Shown: positions 8,629-16,259 of the stretch, one piece after another
Position numbering within the stretch: the stretch's first letter is position 1
Layout of the letters: the number at the start of each line of letters is the position of its first letter
Assembly: GCA_910587805.1 (NCBI GenBank)
Contig: CAJUNM010000009.1
Span: 1 to 61,031 of the forward strand
Length of the DNA: 61,031 nt
Origin: an uncultured Christensenellaceae bacterium
GTDB taxonomy: Bacteria > Bacillota > Clostridia > Christensenellales > Pumilibacteraceae
Direction of reading: 5' to 3'
Notes under the pieces: model-generated
Databases searched by the model: none
What the model saw: only the letters and a program-made list of their open reading frames with translations
Told to the model about the DNA's origin: nothing
Program-made: the position numbers and the translations under genes

Positions 8629-9375
8629 ATGATTTACACCAAACGTCAAATCAAAACACAAGACGACCGCTACGGCGGATTTGCCGAAACGAGCGAGCTT
8701 AACATAGGGCGCTCCGATACGCTTTCCGAAATTAAGACCGAAGTGCAAACGCCCCAAAACGCCAAGCGCGACGTTCTCAACGAGCTTGTATACGGCGCGC
8801 CGAGCAATAAGATAGGATACGACGAAAAGACCGAGAAAAAGCAAGAAAAGCCGACGGCGGATAAGCCCCAAGCGGACGGATTCTATACCACCCGCGAAAC
8901 GCTCGGCAAAAGCTCCGAACGCGAAAGCGCAAAGCTCGATCATTCGGACGTAATGCCCACGCTTCAAACGCTCAAGTATGCGGATAAGCGCGCCGATCTC
9001 GACGCGATCCCGCAAAAGAGCAAGCGCACGCGTATGGACGGCAAAACGAAGGTTTTGCTTTGCGTGTACATAGCCGTAGCTCTCGCGCTTGCCGTAGCCG
9101 TCATCGCAACGGGCATATCTATATCGACCGCAAACGCCGATTCCGCGGCGCTCGCAAGTTCGATAGCTCAAAAACAAGAATTGATCGTAAATCAGCAAAA
9201 CACGATCGCGGAACTCACCGACGAGGCTACGATCCGCGACGAGGCGATTAACGCCGGCATGGTTTACGCCGAAGGCGGCGCAACGGCGGATCGCGTGGAT
9301 AAGATAAAATACCCCGACGCCAAACCGCATACCAACCCGTTCGACAAATTTTGCGATTGGCTGTCGAAAATATGA
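8629..9375 (+). CDS. FtsL-like bitopic protein with long cytoplasmic N-region
   Basis: A 248-residue protein with about 140 charged, probably disordered N-terminal residues, one membrane helix (about 143-167, VLLCVYIAVALALAVAVIAT), then a short coiled coil with repeated Gln/Ile spacing (IAQKQELIVNQQNTIAELT). Position right after rsmH and the bitopic coiled-coil layout are those of FtsL, the divisome partner of DivIC/FtsB. True FtsL proteins are usually 90-130 aa, so the long cytosolic part is unusual. Sequence similarity alone does not prove the assignment. The ribosome site AGGAAGGTG is good. A terminator follows, so the transcript that starts at mraZ probably ends here. Confidence 0.6.
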   Translation: MIYTKRQIKTQDDRYGGFAETSELNIGRSDTLSEIKTEVQTPQNAKRDVLNELVYGAPSNKIGYDEKTEKKQEKPTADKPQADGFYTTRETLGKSSERESAKLDHSDVMPTLQTLKYADKRADLDAIPQKSKRTRMDGKTKVLLCVYIAVALALAVAVIATGISISTANADSAALASSIAQKQELIVNQQNTIAELTDEATIRDEAINAGMVYAEGGATADRVDKIKYPDAKPHTNPFDKFCDWLSKI

Positions 9376-9396
9376 TCAAACGTATATACCGTACTT

Positions 9397-9428
9397 AAAG
9401 ATGCGTTATAAAGCGCATCTTTTTTTAT
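9397..9428 (+). terminator. Terminator after the mraZ-rsmH-ftsL-like unit
   Basis: AAAGATGCG (9397-9405) pairs with CGCATCTTT (9414-9422), followed by a run of T. It separates the first part of the division cluster from the inserted genes. Confidence 0.75.
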
Positions 9429-9495
9429 GTTTGTCGATAACTGATAAAAACGCAAAGTTTTATATAATTTTTGCTTATTTGTGACAAAAATGCAA

Positions 9496-9524
9496 TTGTA
9501 TAATTAAATAATGTATGATATAAT
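9496..9524 (+). promoter_or_regulatory. Candidate promoter of the 9653-13533 unit
   Basis: In an AT-rich stretch, TTGTAT at 9496-9501 and TATAAT at 9519-9524 are 17 nt apart. A second TATAAT lies at 9499-9504. The -35 is weak, so the exact start is uncertain. The region 9376-9652 holds nothing else coding. Confidence 0.45.
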
Positions 9525-9575
9525 TATATCGATATAGTAAGCGCGCCGCTTTTTGTTGCGAAATTATTTGTTTGC

Positions 9576-9622
9576 AATGAGGGGCGCCCCTCATTTTCTA
9601 TTACTTAACAAGTAATAGAAAA
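9576..9622 (+). repeat. Two abutting perfect hairpins in the leader
   Basis: A 20-nt perfect palindrome centred on GGGGCGCCCC (9576-9595) is followed at once by a 13-bp stem (9594-9606 with 9610-9622) with a 3-nt loop. The first hairpin followed by TTTTCT may act as a weak terminator, while the second shares its first two bases and could compete with it. The ribosome site AAGGGAG lies about 20 nt further on. This could be an attenuator or a protein operator; no known riboswitch is recognised. Confidence 0.6.
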
Positions 9623-9652
9623 ACTATTGTAAAGGAATAATTCAAGGGAGTT

Positions 9653-10090
9653 ATGATGAACAGAGAAGCATTCAAGAACAAGCCCTTAGGGTTTTGGTTT
9701 TCGGTAGGTATAGGCGCGTTCGCGCTTGTGACCGCCGTGGTCTACGTTGCGTGCTATGCGGGAACGGACAATATGAATTGGGTGTCGTTTGCGCTTATGC
9801 TCGCGGCGTTTATTGTTTCGGCGGTACTTATTCCGCTCGATAAGTTTGTAAAATATTTGCCGTATGCGCAGGCTTTGCTTATATTCCTGTCGTTGCTTTT
9901 CTTTATTTACGGAATATACTATTACGTTTCGGTAGTTGCCGTCGGTATCGATCTCGATCACTTCGATCCCGAATTTATCGTTTGCGTGATATTTTTCGTT
10001 TTGGCATTGGGCGTAAGCATTGCCAACGTATTTTTGCGGCAGGAAAAAGAAAAGACCGCGGTTGCGGACGAGGCGGTGCAAGATGCTTAA
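9653..10090 (+). CDS. Four-helix membrane protein, unknown function
   Basis: A 145-residue protein that is almost wholly membrane: four hydrophobic helices at about 12-35, 40-62, 68-95 and 104-124, with a short charged C-terminal tail. I recognise no family. The ribosome site AAGGGAG is at a normal distance from the start (ATGATG). Its stop overlaps the start of the beta-glucosidase (ATGCTTAA, 10083-10090), so the two are translationally coupled and the protein may help place or serve that membrane enzyme. The unit follows an unusual double-hairpin leader. Confidence 0.75.
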   Translation: MMNREAFKNKPLGFWFSVGIGAFALVTAVVYVACYAGTDNMNWVSFALMLAAFIVSAVLIPLDKFVKYLPYAQALLIFLSLLFFIYGIYYYVSVVAVGIDLDHFDPEFIVCVIFFVLALGVSIANVFLRQEKEKTAVADEAVQDA

Positions 10091-13000
10091 ATCAAAGACG
10101 CGTATATTGTTGATAAAGATAGCGGTCGTGGTCACGACGTTCTTGTTCGGGTTCATGATGTGCGTAACGGCGATAACCAACGAGAACAGAACGGCGGTAA
10201 ATAACTATCTCAACGTCAAAGAGTTTTCCATTGTCGAGCCTGAGAGCACGAAGGATTTAGACAAAGAGTACTTCAAGAGCAAGTACGACAATCTCGCCGA
10301 TCTGATTGCGGCAGGCAAGGACAACGCCGAGCTTATCGAGGCGGAGGGCGCGGTATTGCTAAAGAACGACAACGGCGCGTTGCCGCTCGACGTTGACGGC
10401 GGCGAAAAGAAAATCAGCCTTTTCGGTACGTCTTCGGTCGATCCCGCATACGGCGGAAAAGGCTCTGCGCAGACGGGACAGCCGTTGCCGCCCGTCACGC
10501 CTAAAGAGGGTTTTACGCAAGCGGGATTCGAGGTAAACGGCGCGCTTATAGATTTTTATTCCGCGCCGTCGTCCGAAAAATACAAGCGCGGTAACACGCG
10601 CGGCGAAAACGCCAAGATCAACGGCGCGCCGTGGACGGATATTATCGATGCGGTAGGCGAAAACGGCGTTGCGGCGTACGGCGACGCGGCTGTTATAATA
10701 CTGTCGCGCCCGGGCGGCGGAGAAGGCATGGATCTTTCAATGACTGGCACGGACGGCGAGGGCGGAAATTATCTCGCGCTTTCGGATATCGAAAAAGGCG
10801 TGTTGCGCGGACTCGCGTCGCTCAAAGCCGCCGGCAAAGTAAAAAAGATAATAGTGTTGTTCAATGCCGCAAACCAGATCGAAACGGGGTTCTTATTCGA
10901 CGAGACGTACGATATCGACGCCGCGCTTTGGATAGGCAGCGTCGGCATCGCGGGCTTTAACGCCATAGGCGATATTATTGCTGGCAAGGTCAATCCGAGC
11001 GGACATTTGTCGGATACGTATTGGTTCAAGCACAGCTATAATCCCGTGATCGCAAACAAAGGTCAGAGCAATTACACGGGCAGCGAAAATATGGGGCTGC
11101 CTTCAAAAAACGGTAAAGTCGATAACAAGTACAACAGCTATATCGTATATCAAGAGGGCGTCTACGTCGGCTACCGTTATACGGAAACGCGGTACTACGA
11201 AAAAGTAATGAGCGCCGATAAGTCGGACGCTTTCGATTACGGCGCGGTCGTGTCGCACCCGTTCGGCTCGGGCTTGTCGTATACGAGCTTTTCGTACGAT
11301 AATTATAACGTAACGGATAACGGCGACGGAACGTATACCGTTTCGCTCGACGTGACAAACGACGGCGGCGTTGCGGGTAAAGACGCGGTTCAGATATACG
11401 TGTCCAAGCCGTATACCGATTACGACATGGAACGCGGCATAGAAAAGCCCGCCGTCGAGCTTGCGGGTTTTGTAAAAACCGATCTCATCGCGCCTCAAAC
11501 GACAGAGCGTTACGAGATCACGGTAGACAGAAAAAACTTCGCCGTGTATGATGCGAACGATGCAAAAACGTATATCGTCACCGAAGGCGAGTATCTGATC
11601 GCCGCAGGACAAAACGCGCACGACGCAGTCAATAACGTTTTGGCTTACCGCGGCAAGACGGAAGCGGACGGCATGGACGAAGCGGGCGACAGCGCGCTCG
11701 TAAAGAGTTTCACGCTCGCGCTCGACAAAACGACTTACGCCAAAGCCGTGGACGGAAAAACCGATATAACCAATCTTTTCGACGATGCGGATATCAACAA
11801 GTATTTTTCGTCGAGCGAAAACAGCGTAAAGTATATGACGCGTTCGGACTTTGCGGGTACGACGCCTACGAGCGCCGTATCGCTCAGAATGACCCAAAAG
11901 CTTGCCGACGATATGTTGGCTCAGGATGATTCGTCCGCTATAGCAAAAGATAAAACGGCATATCCCGCATACGGCAAAAAGTCGGGATTGAAGCTGTTTG
12001 ATTTGCGCGCGGATAAAGACGGCAATCCGATCGCCTATGACGACCCGTTATGGGACAAACTTTTGGATCAGCTCACTTGGGACGAGACCGCGGCTATAGT
12101 AAGCAACGGTTTGCAGAGCACCGTGGAAGTGCCGTCTATCGCAAAGCCCGGTACGGTCGAACAAAACGGACCTACGGGCGTTACAATGGTCTACGGCAAG
12201 AATCCGCTCGGTCTTGCGGCGCGGAAAAACGATCCCGACAAGAACAAGACTCCGCCGTATTATCCGTGCGTGGGTATACTCACGTCGTCGTTCGATACGG
12301 AACTCGCTGCCAAATACGGCGATATGCTCGGCGAGGACGCCATATGGACGGGATACGCCGGATTTTACGGAATAGGGCTTAATACCCACCGCAATCCTTA
12401 CGGCGGCAGAGCGTACGAGTATTACAGCGAAGACCCGTTCCTCGCCGGAAATACCGCGGCGCGTCAGGTGGAAGCGCTGCAATCGCACGGCTGCAACGCA
12501 TATATTAAACATTTCGCGCTCAACGATCAAGAGGCGCAGCGTTCGGGTATAAGCGTATGGCTAAACGAACAGACCTTCCGCGAAATATATCTTAAGTCGT
12601 TCGAGATAGCCGTGACCGACGGCGGCGCGATGAACGCTATGGCTGCGTTCAACCGCATAGGCGCAACGCATTGCCCCGCGAGCAAAGCTCTGCTTACCGA
12701 CCTGTTGCGCGGCGAGTGGGGCATGAAAGGTCTCGTGGTTTCGGATATGTACAGCATAGGCTACAAAGCGGCGCAAATGCCTATATTTACGGCAGCCGGC
12801 TGCGACATTCCCGACGGAGATCTTTCGAGCCGCGCGCCGTTCCGCTCGTTCAAAAAGAACTACGGCGATATGGCGTGGCAGATGCGCGAAGCGGCTCACC
12901 GTATACTTTACGCCACTGTTCGGAGCAATGCCATGAACGGGTTCTCGGCGGAAACTCAAATCGTAAGAATCGTCCCCGGTTGGCGTATAGCGGTAACAGT

Positions 13001-13118
13001 ACTCGATTGCCTGTTCGGCGTGCTGTTTGCGGCAAGCGTTATCGGCGCGGTCTTGATAATCCTTGCGGAAAAAAATATATTGCGTCCGCACGGAAAAAAC
13101 AAAAATAAGGAGATATAA
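10083..13118 (+). CDS. Membrane-anchored GH3 beta-glucosidase, permuted domain order
   Basis: A 1011-residue glycoside hydrolase family 3 enzyme expected to release terminal beta-linked sugars outside the cell. The domain order is reversed relative to most GH3: the C-terminal-type alpha/beta domain comes first (EGAVLLKNDNGALPL near 85), then a fibronectin-like domain (VTNDGGVAGKDAVQIYVS near 425), and last the TIM-barrel-type domain with SEDPFLAG, IKHFALNDQEAQR and the nucleophile Asp in GLVVSDMYS (about 880). This order is known from Ruminococcus-type beta-glucosidases. A membrane helix occurs at each end (about 7-28 and 970-992), so the catalytic part should be outside with both termini inside. 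The ATG at 10083 overlaps the upstream gene. Confidence 0.9.
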   Translation: MLKSKTRILLIKIAVVVTTFLFGFMMCVTAITNENRTAVNNYLNVKEFSIVEPESTKDLDKEYFKSKYDNLADLIAAGKDNAELIEAEGAVLLKNDNGALPLDVDGGEKKISLFGTSSVDPAYGGKGSAQTGQPLPPVTPKEGFTQAGFEVNGALIDFYSAPSSEKYKRGNTRGENAKINGAPWTDIIDAVGENGVAAYGDAAVIILSRPGGGEGMDLSMTGTDGEGGNYLALSDIEKGVLRGLASLKAAGKVKKIIVLFNAANQIETGFLFDETYDIDAALWIGSVGIAGFNAIGDIIAGKVNPSGHLSDTYWFKHSYNPVIANKGQSNYTGSENMGLPSKNGKVDNKYNSYIVYQEGVYVGYRYTETRYYEKVMSADKSDAFDYGAVVSHPFGSGLSYTSFSYDNYNVTDNGDGTYTVSLDVTNDGGVAGKDAVQIYVSKPYTDYDMERGIEKPAVELAGFVKTDLIAPQTTERYEITVDRKNFAVYDANDAKTYIVTEGEYLIAAGQNAHDAVNNVLAYRGKTEADGMDEAGDSALVKSFTLALDKTTYAKAVDGKTDITNLFDDADINKYFSSSENSVKYMTRSDFAGTTPTSAVSLRMTQKLADDMLAQDDSSAIAKDKTAYPAYGKKSGLKLFDLRADKDGNPIAYDDPLWDKLLDQLTWDETAAIVSNGLQSTVEVPSIAKPGTVEQNGPTGVTMVYGKNPLGLAARKNDPDKNKTPPYYPCVGILTSSFDTELAAKYGDMLGEDAIWTGYAGFYGIGLNTHRNPYGGRAYEYYSEDPFLAGNTAARQVEALQSHGCNAYIKHFALNDQEAQRSGISVWLNEQTFREIYLKSFEIAVTDGGAMNAMAAFNRIGATHCPASKALLTDLLRGEWGMKGLVVSDMYSIGYKAAQMPIFTAAGCDIPDGDLSSRAPFRSFKKNYGDMAWQMREAAHRILYATVRSNAMNGFSAETQIVRIVPGWRIAVTVLDCLFGVLFAASVIGAVLIILAEKNILRPHGKNKNKEI

Positions 13119-13119
13119 G

Positions 13120-13533
13120 ATGAAAAAGCTCTTCAAAAGAATGATACCCGTCGCGCTTGCGCTCGCGTTCTGCATAGGCGCGGTATCCATGGCGGCATGC
13201 GCTCAAAAAGACGTGGTATTCACGGGCAGCGGAAATCTGATGGCGGATTTTTCTGTCACATTGACGCTTAAGGGCGACAAAACCGCAGACTTCACGTTCT
13301 CGTTCGACGGCGAAAAAGAGCCGGGCGGCATATTGGAGCAAATGGAAAAAGGCTTCTGCGCCACGGGAACTTACGAGTTCAAGGACAATAAATACACCGT
13401 CACGCTCGGCGAAGGCGACAAAAAGCAAACGCTTACTTCCACTTACGACGAGGCTACCAAGACCTATACCATACCGTGTGAGCTTCAGGGCAGAGACGGC
13501 AATATCACAATCAACCTCACCTATAAAGCATAA
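13120..13533 (+). CDS. Small lipoprotein, unknown function
   Basis: A 137-residue exported protein. The N-terminus MKKLFKRM plus hydrophobic stretch ends in the lipobox-like SMAAC, so Cys27 should be lipidated and the protein anchored outside. The mature part is beta-rich, with repeated TxTL/FTFSFDG strands and charged turns, and resembles the lipocalin-like or META-type small domains seen in Clostridia, but no family is assignable. The start is 2 nt after the beta-glucosidase stop with an AAGGAG ribosome site, so it belongs to the same transcript. A strong terminator follows. Confidence 0.8.
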   Translation: MKKLFKRMIPVALALAFCIGAVSMAACAQKDVVFTGSGNLMADFSVTLTLKGDKTADFTFSFDGEKEPGGILEQMEKGFCATGTYEFKDNKYTVTLGEGDKKQTLTSTYDEATKTYTIPCELQGRDGNITINLTYKA

Positions 13534-13555
13534 TTTACTGTAAACGTTACAGGCA

Positions 13556-13600
13556 AAGAACAACGCCGCCGCATAAACTGCGACGGCGTTGTTCTTTTTT
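13556..13600 (+). terminator. Strong rho-independent terminator
   Basis: An 18-bp stem with one mismatch (13556-13573 with 13579-13596) and a 5-nt loop, followed by TTTT. It closes the beta-glucosidase unit and faces the converging minus-strand gene that ends at 13623. Confidence 0.9.
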
Positions 13601-13622
13601 GGTCGGATATTACATTGTCGTA

Positions 13623-15566
13623 TTAAATTTGCTTTACCGAAAGTCCGCCGTTGTCGAATATATACATGTATCCGTCAATATACGTCGCGCGTACGTCGTC
13701 TGCGGAATCTGTATGTTCGGTATCGAGCGGGACGGAAAGAACTTCTTTAAGCTCGTAACCGTCATAGCGCAATAATTTGTAGTCGAACGCGCCGCTTGCA
13801 ATATCGGTAACAGCCAAGCCTGCAAGCCCGTTGTTTTTATCTATAAAATGCGCTTTGTGCATGGAGGAGAACAACACGTTTTCAAGCTCGTACGCGACGA
13901 TAGGGGTAACCGCTGTATCGTCGCTTTCGTAAAGTTCGATTTTCAGCGTGACGGAGCTGTCGCCGTAGCCTATGCCTATGAGAGAATCGAACGCGAACTC
14001 ATTGAGCGACAGCGAGTACCCGGGGATCGTGCCCGTGTCTGTGTACTTGATGTTCGCGTAATCCGAAAGATCGAAAGCAAACACGGGATCGGTTATTATC
14101 GTTTTTATCTCCGCCGTGCAAACGTATGCCGTATCGCCGTAGAAACGCGCGGACTTGACCGATTCGCCTACGGGCGCGAAGTTTTCGACAGATGCGATCA
14201 TTTCGCGCGAGTTTATATCGAAACAATAAAAATTGCATATCTCGGCGGGGAGCTTGTCTTTATACGGGTCGGTATTTCCGTAAGTGTAGCTGTAGCTTGT
14301 CGCGCGGTAGATCGCGGTAGAAAATACGCGCAAGTTACCGCCGTATTCGTCGAGACTGTAACGATCGAGCACGTTGCCGTCGACGGTGACCGCGCCCTCG
14401 TTTTCGAGTTTGCCGCCGCCGTAAGACACAATGCGGATCTCCGTTTTATCGAGCGAATACTCGAGTTTGTATTCGTTGTTCGTTCGGTATGTTTCGGTAA
14501 ATCCGCGCATGGCGAACAGATTGTTTTGCGAAACGTACACGTCGTCGGAATACGACAACAGCGCGACCGCGTCGGTAGGTTCGAGCGAAACTTCGTCGAG
14601 CGAGCATATAACGGTATATCGCGCGGCTACCGTTCCGTCGGGCATTATTATGTCTTCTACGGGCAGCGTTTTAAGCGCGCCGCGCGCGCCTATCTGCGGC
14701 AAGAACGTCGCCGCATCGGAAAATGCTGTTTCACGGCGGCTGACGGAGAAATCGGAAACGAGCAGCAGCGAGCCGTCGGTAGCGCGCGAAGAAACGTACC
14801 TGCCCGAAACGTATATTCGTCCGGTCTCTTTTATGTCGGAAATATCGGAAATATCGAGACGTATCGCCGCCGTGTAAAGCAAGCGGGAATCATTGTCGAA
14901 ACACGGCGTGAGCACGGTGACGGACTTTCCGTCCGCGCCGACAAACATTTCGCGCTCGTCGGCATAGCCGAGAAATGACGTCCCGCTTTCCGGCTCGATA
15001 ACGTATTCGGCGACTTTTTGCGACGATTCGCCGTCGAGAGAGTAGGCGCGGAGCAAATAGACAGGCTCGGTATAAATTTGTATTTTATCACCGTTGTCGT
15101 CGAGCATCACGTCGTACTGTCCGCGGGTAAAACCGAGATAGAAAATGTGCGACTGCGTTCGTTTGAAAAGATCGCCTTCGGTAACGTTTTCGGTCTGGTT
15201 GAGCGTAACGTCGTCATAGTTTCCGTCGTCTTCGGGCATGTCGGGCGGTGTAAGGTCGGGCGCGGAACTGCCGAAGTTCAACCCGCCAAATATAGCGTCC
15301 ATAAGTCGCACGAAGTTATTTGTTTTGTACGGTGCGTACAAAGTGTCGTTCAGTCTTTGTATAATAGGATAATACGCGTCGTTTTTATACGCCGAAATAT
15401 CGACTCCGCCCGTTTGATACGGAACGAACAATACGAGATTGACGGCGAGCATGAGCGCGAGTGCGCCGGACACCGCCGAGGTTATTTTTATCGTTCTGTT
15501 TCGTTTTGCTTTTTTCGCCGCCGCTTTTTGCAGTATGCTTTGCGTGCGTTGCTCACAAGTCTTCAT
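13623..15566 (-). CDS. Membrane-anchored beta-propeller protein, likely anti-sigma partner
   Basis: A 647-residue protein: a short basic cytoplasmic segment (1-26, rich in Lys/Arg/Gln), one membrane helix at about 29-50, a linker with acidic and Pro-rich parts, then a large outside domain of the Beta_propel type (RIYVSGRYVSSRATDGSLLLVS, split here as ISGRY-like plus DGSLLLVSDFSV blocks; several further repeats follow). The first codons overlap the end of an ECF sigma gene by 14 nt, the usual layout of a sigma/anti-sigma pair. No classical anti-sigma domain is visible in the 26 cytoplasmic residues, so the regulatory role is inferred from context. A GH3 enzyme converges on it, so the sensed signal might relate to cell-surface sugars. 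Confidence 0.78.
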   Translation of the reverse strand: MKTCEQRTQSILQKAAAKKAKRNRTIKITSAVSGALALMLAVNLVLFVPYQTGGVDISAYKNDAYYPIIQRLNDTLYAPYKTNNFVRLMDAIFGGLNFGSSAPDLTPPDMPEDDGNYDDVTLNQTENVTEGDLFKRTQSHIFYLGFTRGQYDVMLDDNGDKIQIYTEPVYLLRAYSLDGESSQKVAEYVIEPESGTSFLGYADEREMFVGADGKSVTVLTPCFDNDSRLLYTAAIRLDISDISDIKETGRIYVSGRYVSSRATDGSLLLVSDFSVSRRETAFSDAATFLPQIGARGALKTLPVEDIIMPDGTVAARYTVICSLDEVSLEPTDAVALLSYSDDVYVSQNNLFAMRGFTETYRTNNEYKLEYSLDKTEIRIVSYGGGKLENEGAVTVDGNVLDRYSLDEYGGNLRVFSTAIYRATSYSYTYGNTDPYKDKLPAEICNFYCFDINSREMIASVENFAPVGESVKSARFYGDTAYVCTAEIKTIITDPVFAFDLSDYANIKYTDTGTIPGYSLSLNEFAFDSLIGIGYGDSSVTLKIELYESDDTAVTPIVAYELENVLFSSMHKAHFIDKNNGLAGLAVTDIASGAFDYKLLRYDGYELKEVLSVPLDTEHTDSADDVRATYIDGYMYIFDNGGLSVKQI

Positions 15567-16104
15567 GGGTGATACCTTCCTTTACGAGAATTTGTTTGAG
15601 GGCGGTTTTCGATCTTGCGAGGAGATTGTACACCTGCTTTTTGCTCTTGCCGATAGCGCGTTTGACCTCGTCGGCGGAAAAACCGCGATAGTATGTAAGA
15701 TAAAGCACGTCGCGGTAGTTTTCGGGCAAGCGTTGCAGACACTCGAATATTTTTTCGTCGCGCTTACGTTTCAGCGCGCTCTTTTCCGTGTCTTCTTGCG
15801 ACGGAACGTCGAACCCGATAATCTCGGATATGGGCGTTTCGCGCTTGCGCTTGCGCAGCAGATCGACGCATTTGTTTCGCGCTATGCGGAACAGATACGC
15901 CTCGAAAGGCGAGCGTTCCGTAAACCGTTTGCGTTTGAATATGAGCGTTGCGAAGGTGTCTTCCATAACGTCCTCGGCGGCGGCAATATCGCGCAAGAAA
16001 CAATAAGCGTAGCCCGTGAGACTGTCGCCGTACGCGCGTACGAGTTCTTCGAGCGCGCTCGTATCTCCTTGCAAAAACCGCAAATAGCTGTCGGTACCGT
16101 TCAT
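15553..16104 (-). CDS. ECF-type RNA polymerase sigma factor
   Basis: A 183-residue sigma-70-family factor with only regions 2 and 4. Region 2 covers about 20-85 (AEDVMEDTFATLIFKR, AYLFRIARNKCVDLLRKRKR), and region 4 about 120-175 (LPENYRDVLYLTYYRGFSADEVKRAIGKS with a helix-turn-helix followed by VYNLLARSKTALKQIL). I start at 16104, where GAAGGCGG precedes the ATG; an in-frame ATG ten codons earlier lacks a site. The downstream overlapping membrane beta-propeller is its probable regulator. Confidence 0.93.
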   Translation of the reverse strand: MNGTDSYLRFLQGDTSALEELVRAYGDSLTGYAYCFLRDIAAAEDVMEDTFATLIFKRKRFTERSPFEAYLFRIARNKCVDLLRKRKRETPISEIIGFDVPSQEDTEKSALKRKRDEKIFECLQRLPENYRDVLYLTYYRGFSADEVKRAIGKSKKQVYNLLARSKTALKQILVKEGITHEDL

Positions 16105-16157
16105 GATATTTCCGCCTTCACATATATAACGCACGAGAGAAGGTTTTTACTCGCTAC

Positions 16158-16186
16158 ATTATAACATATTTTTCGTCCGAGGTCAA
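16158..16186 (-). promoter_or_regulatory. Promoter of the ECF sigma unit
   Basis: On the minus strand, TTGACC (16186-16181), 17-nt spacer and TATAAT (16163-16158). It is a housekeeping-type promoter, so basal expression does not appear to depend only on autoregulation by the ECF factor. Confidence 0.75.
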
Positions 16187-16259
16187 TATCGCGCTCAATC
16201 GGCGGTTTCGAGTTTTAATGTGCGCGTAAAAAGCATATACATGAAAATCGGAGGTTGCA

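Noticed and set aside
16105..16134. Earlier ATG for the ECF sigma gene
   Set aside because: The ribosome site AAGGCGG lies between it and the ATG at 16104, which also gives the usual sigma N-terminus.
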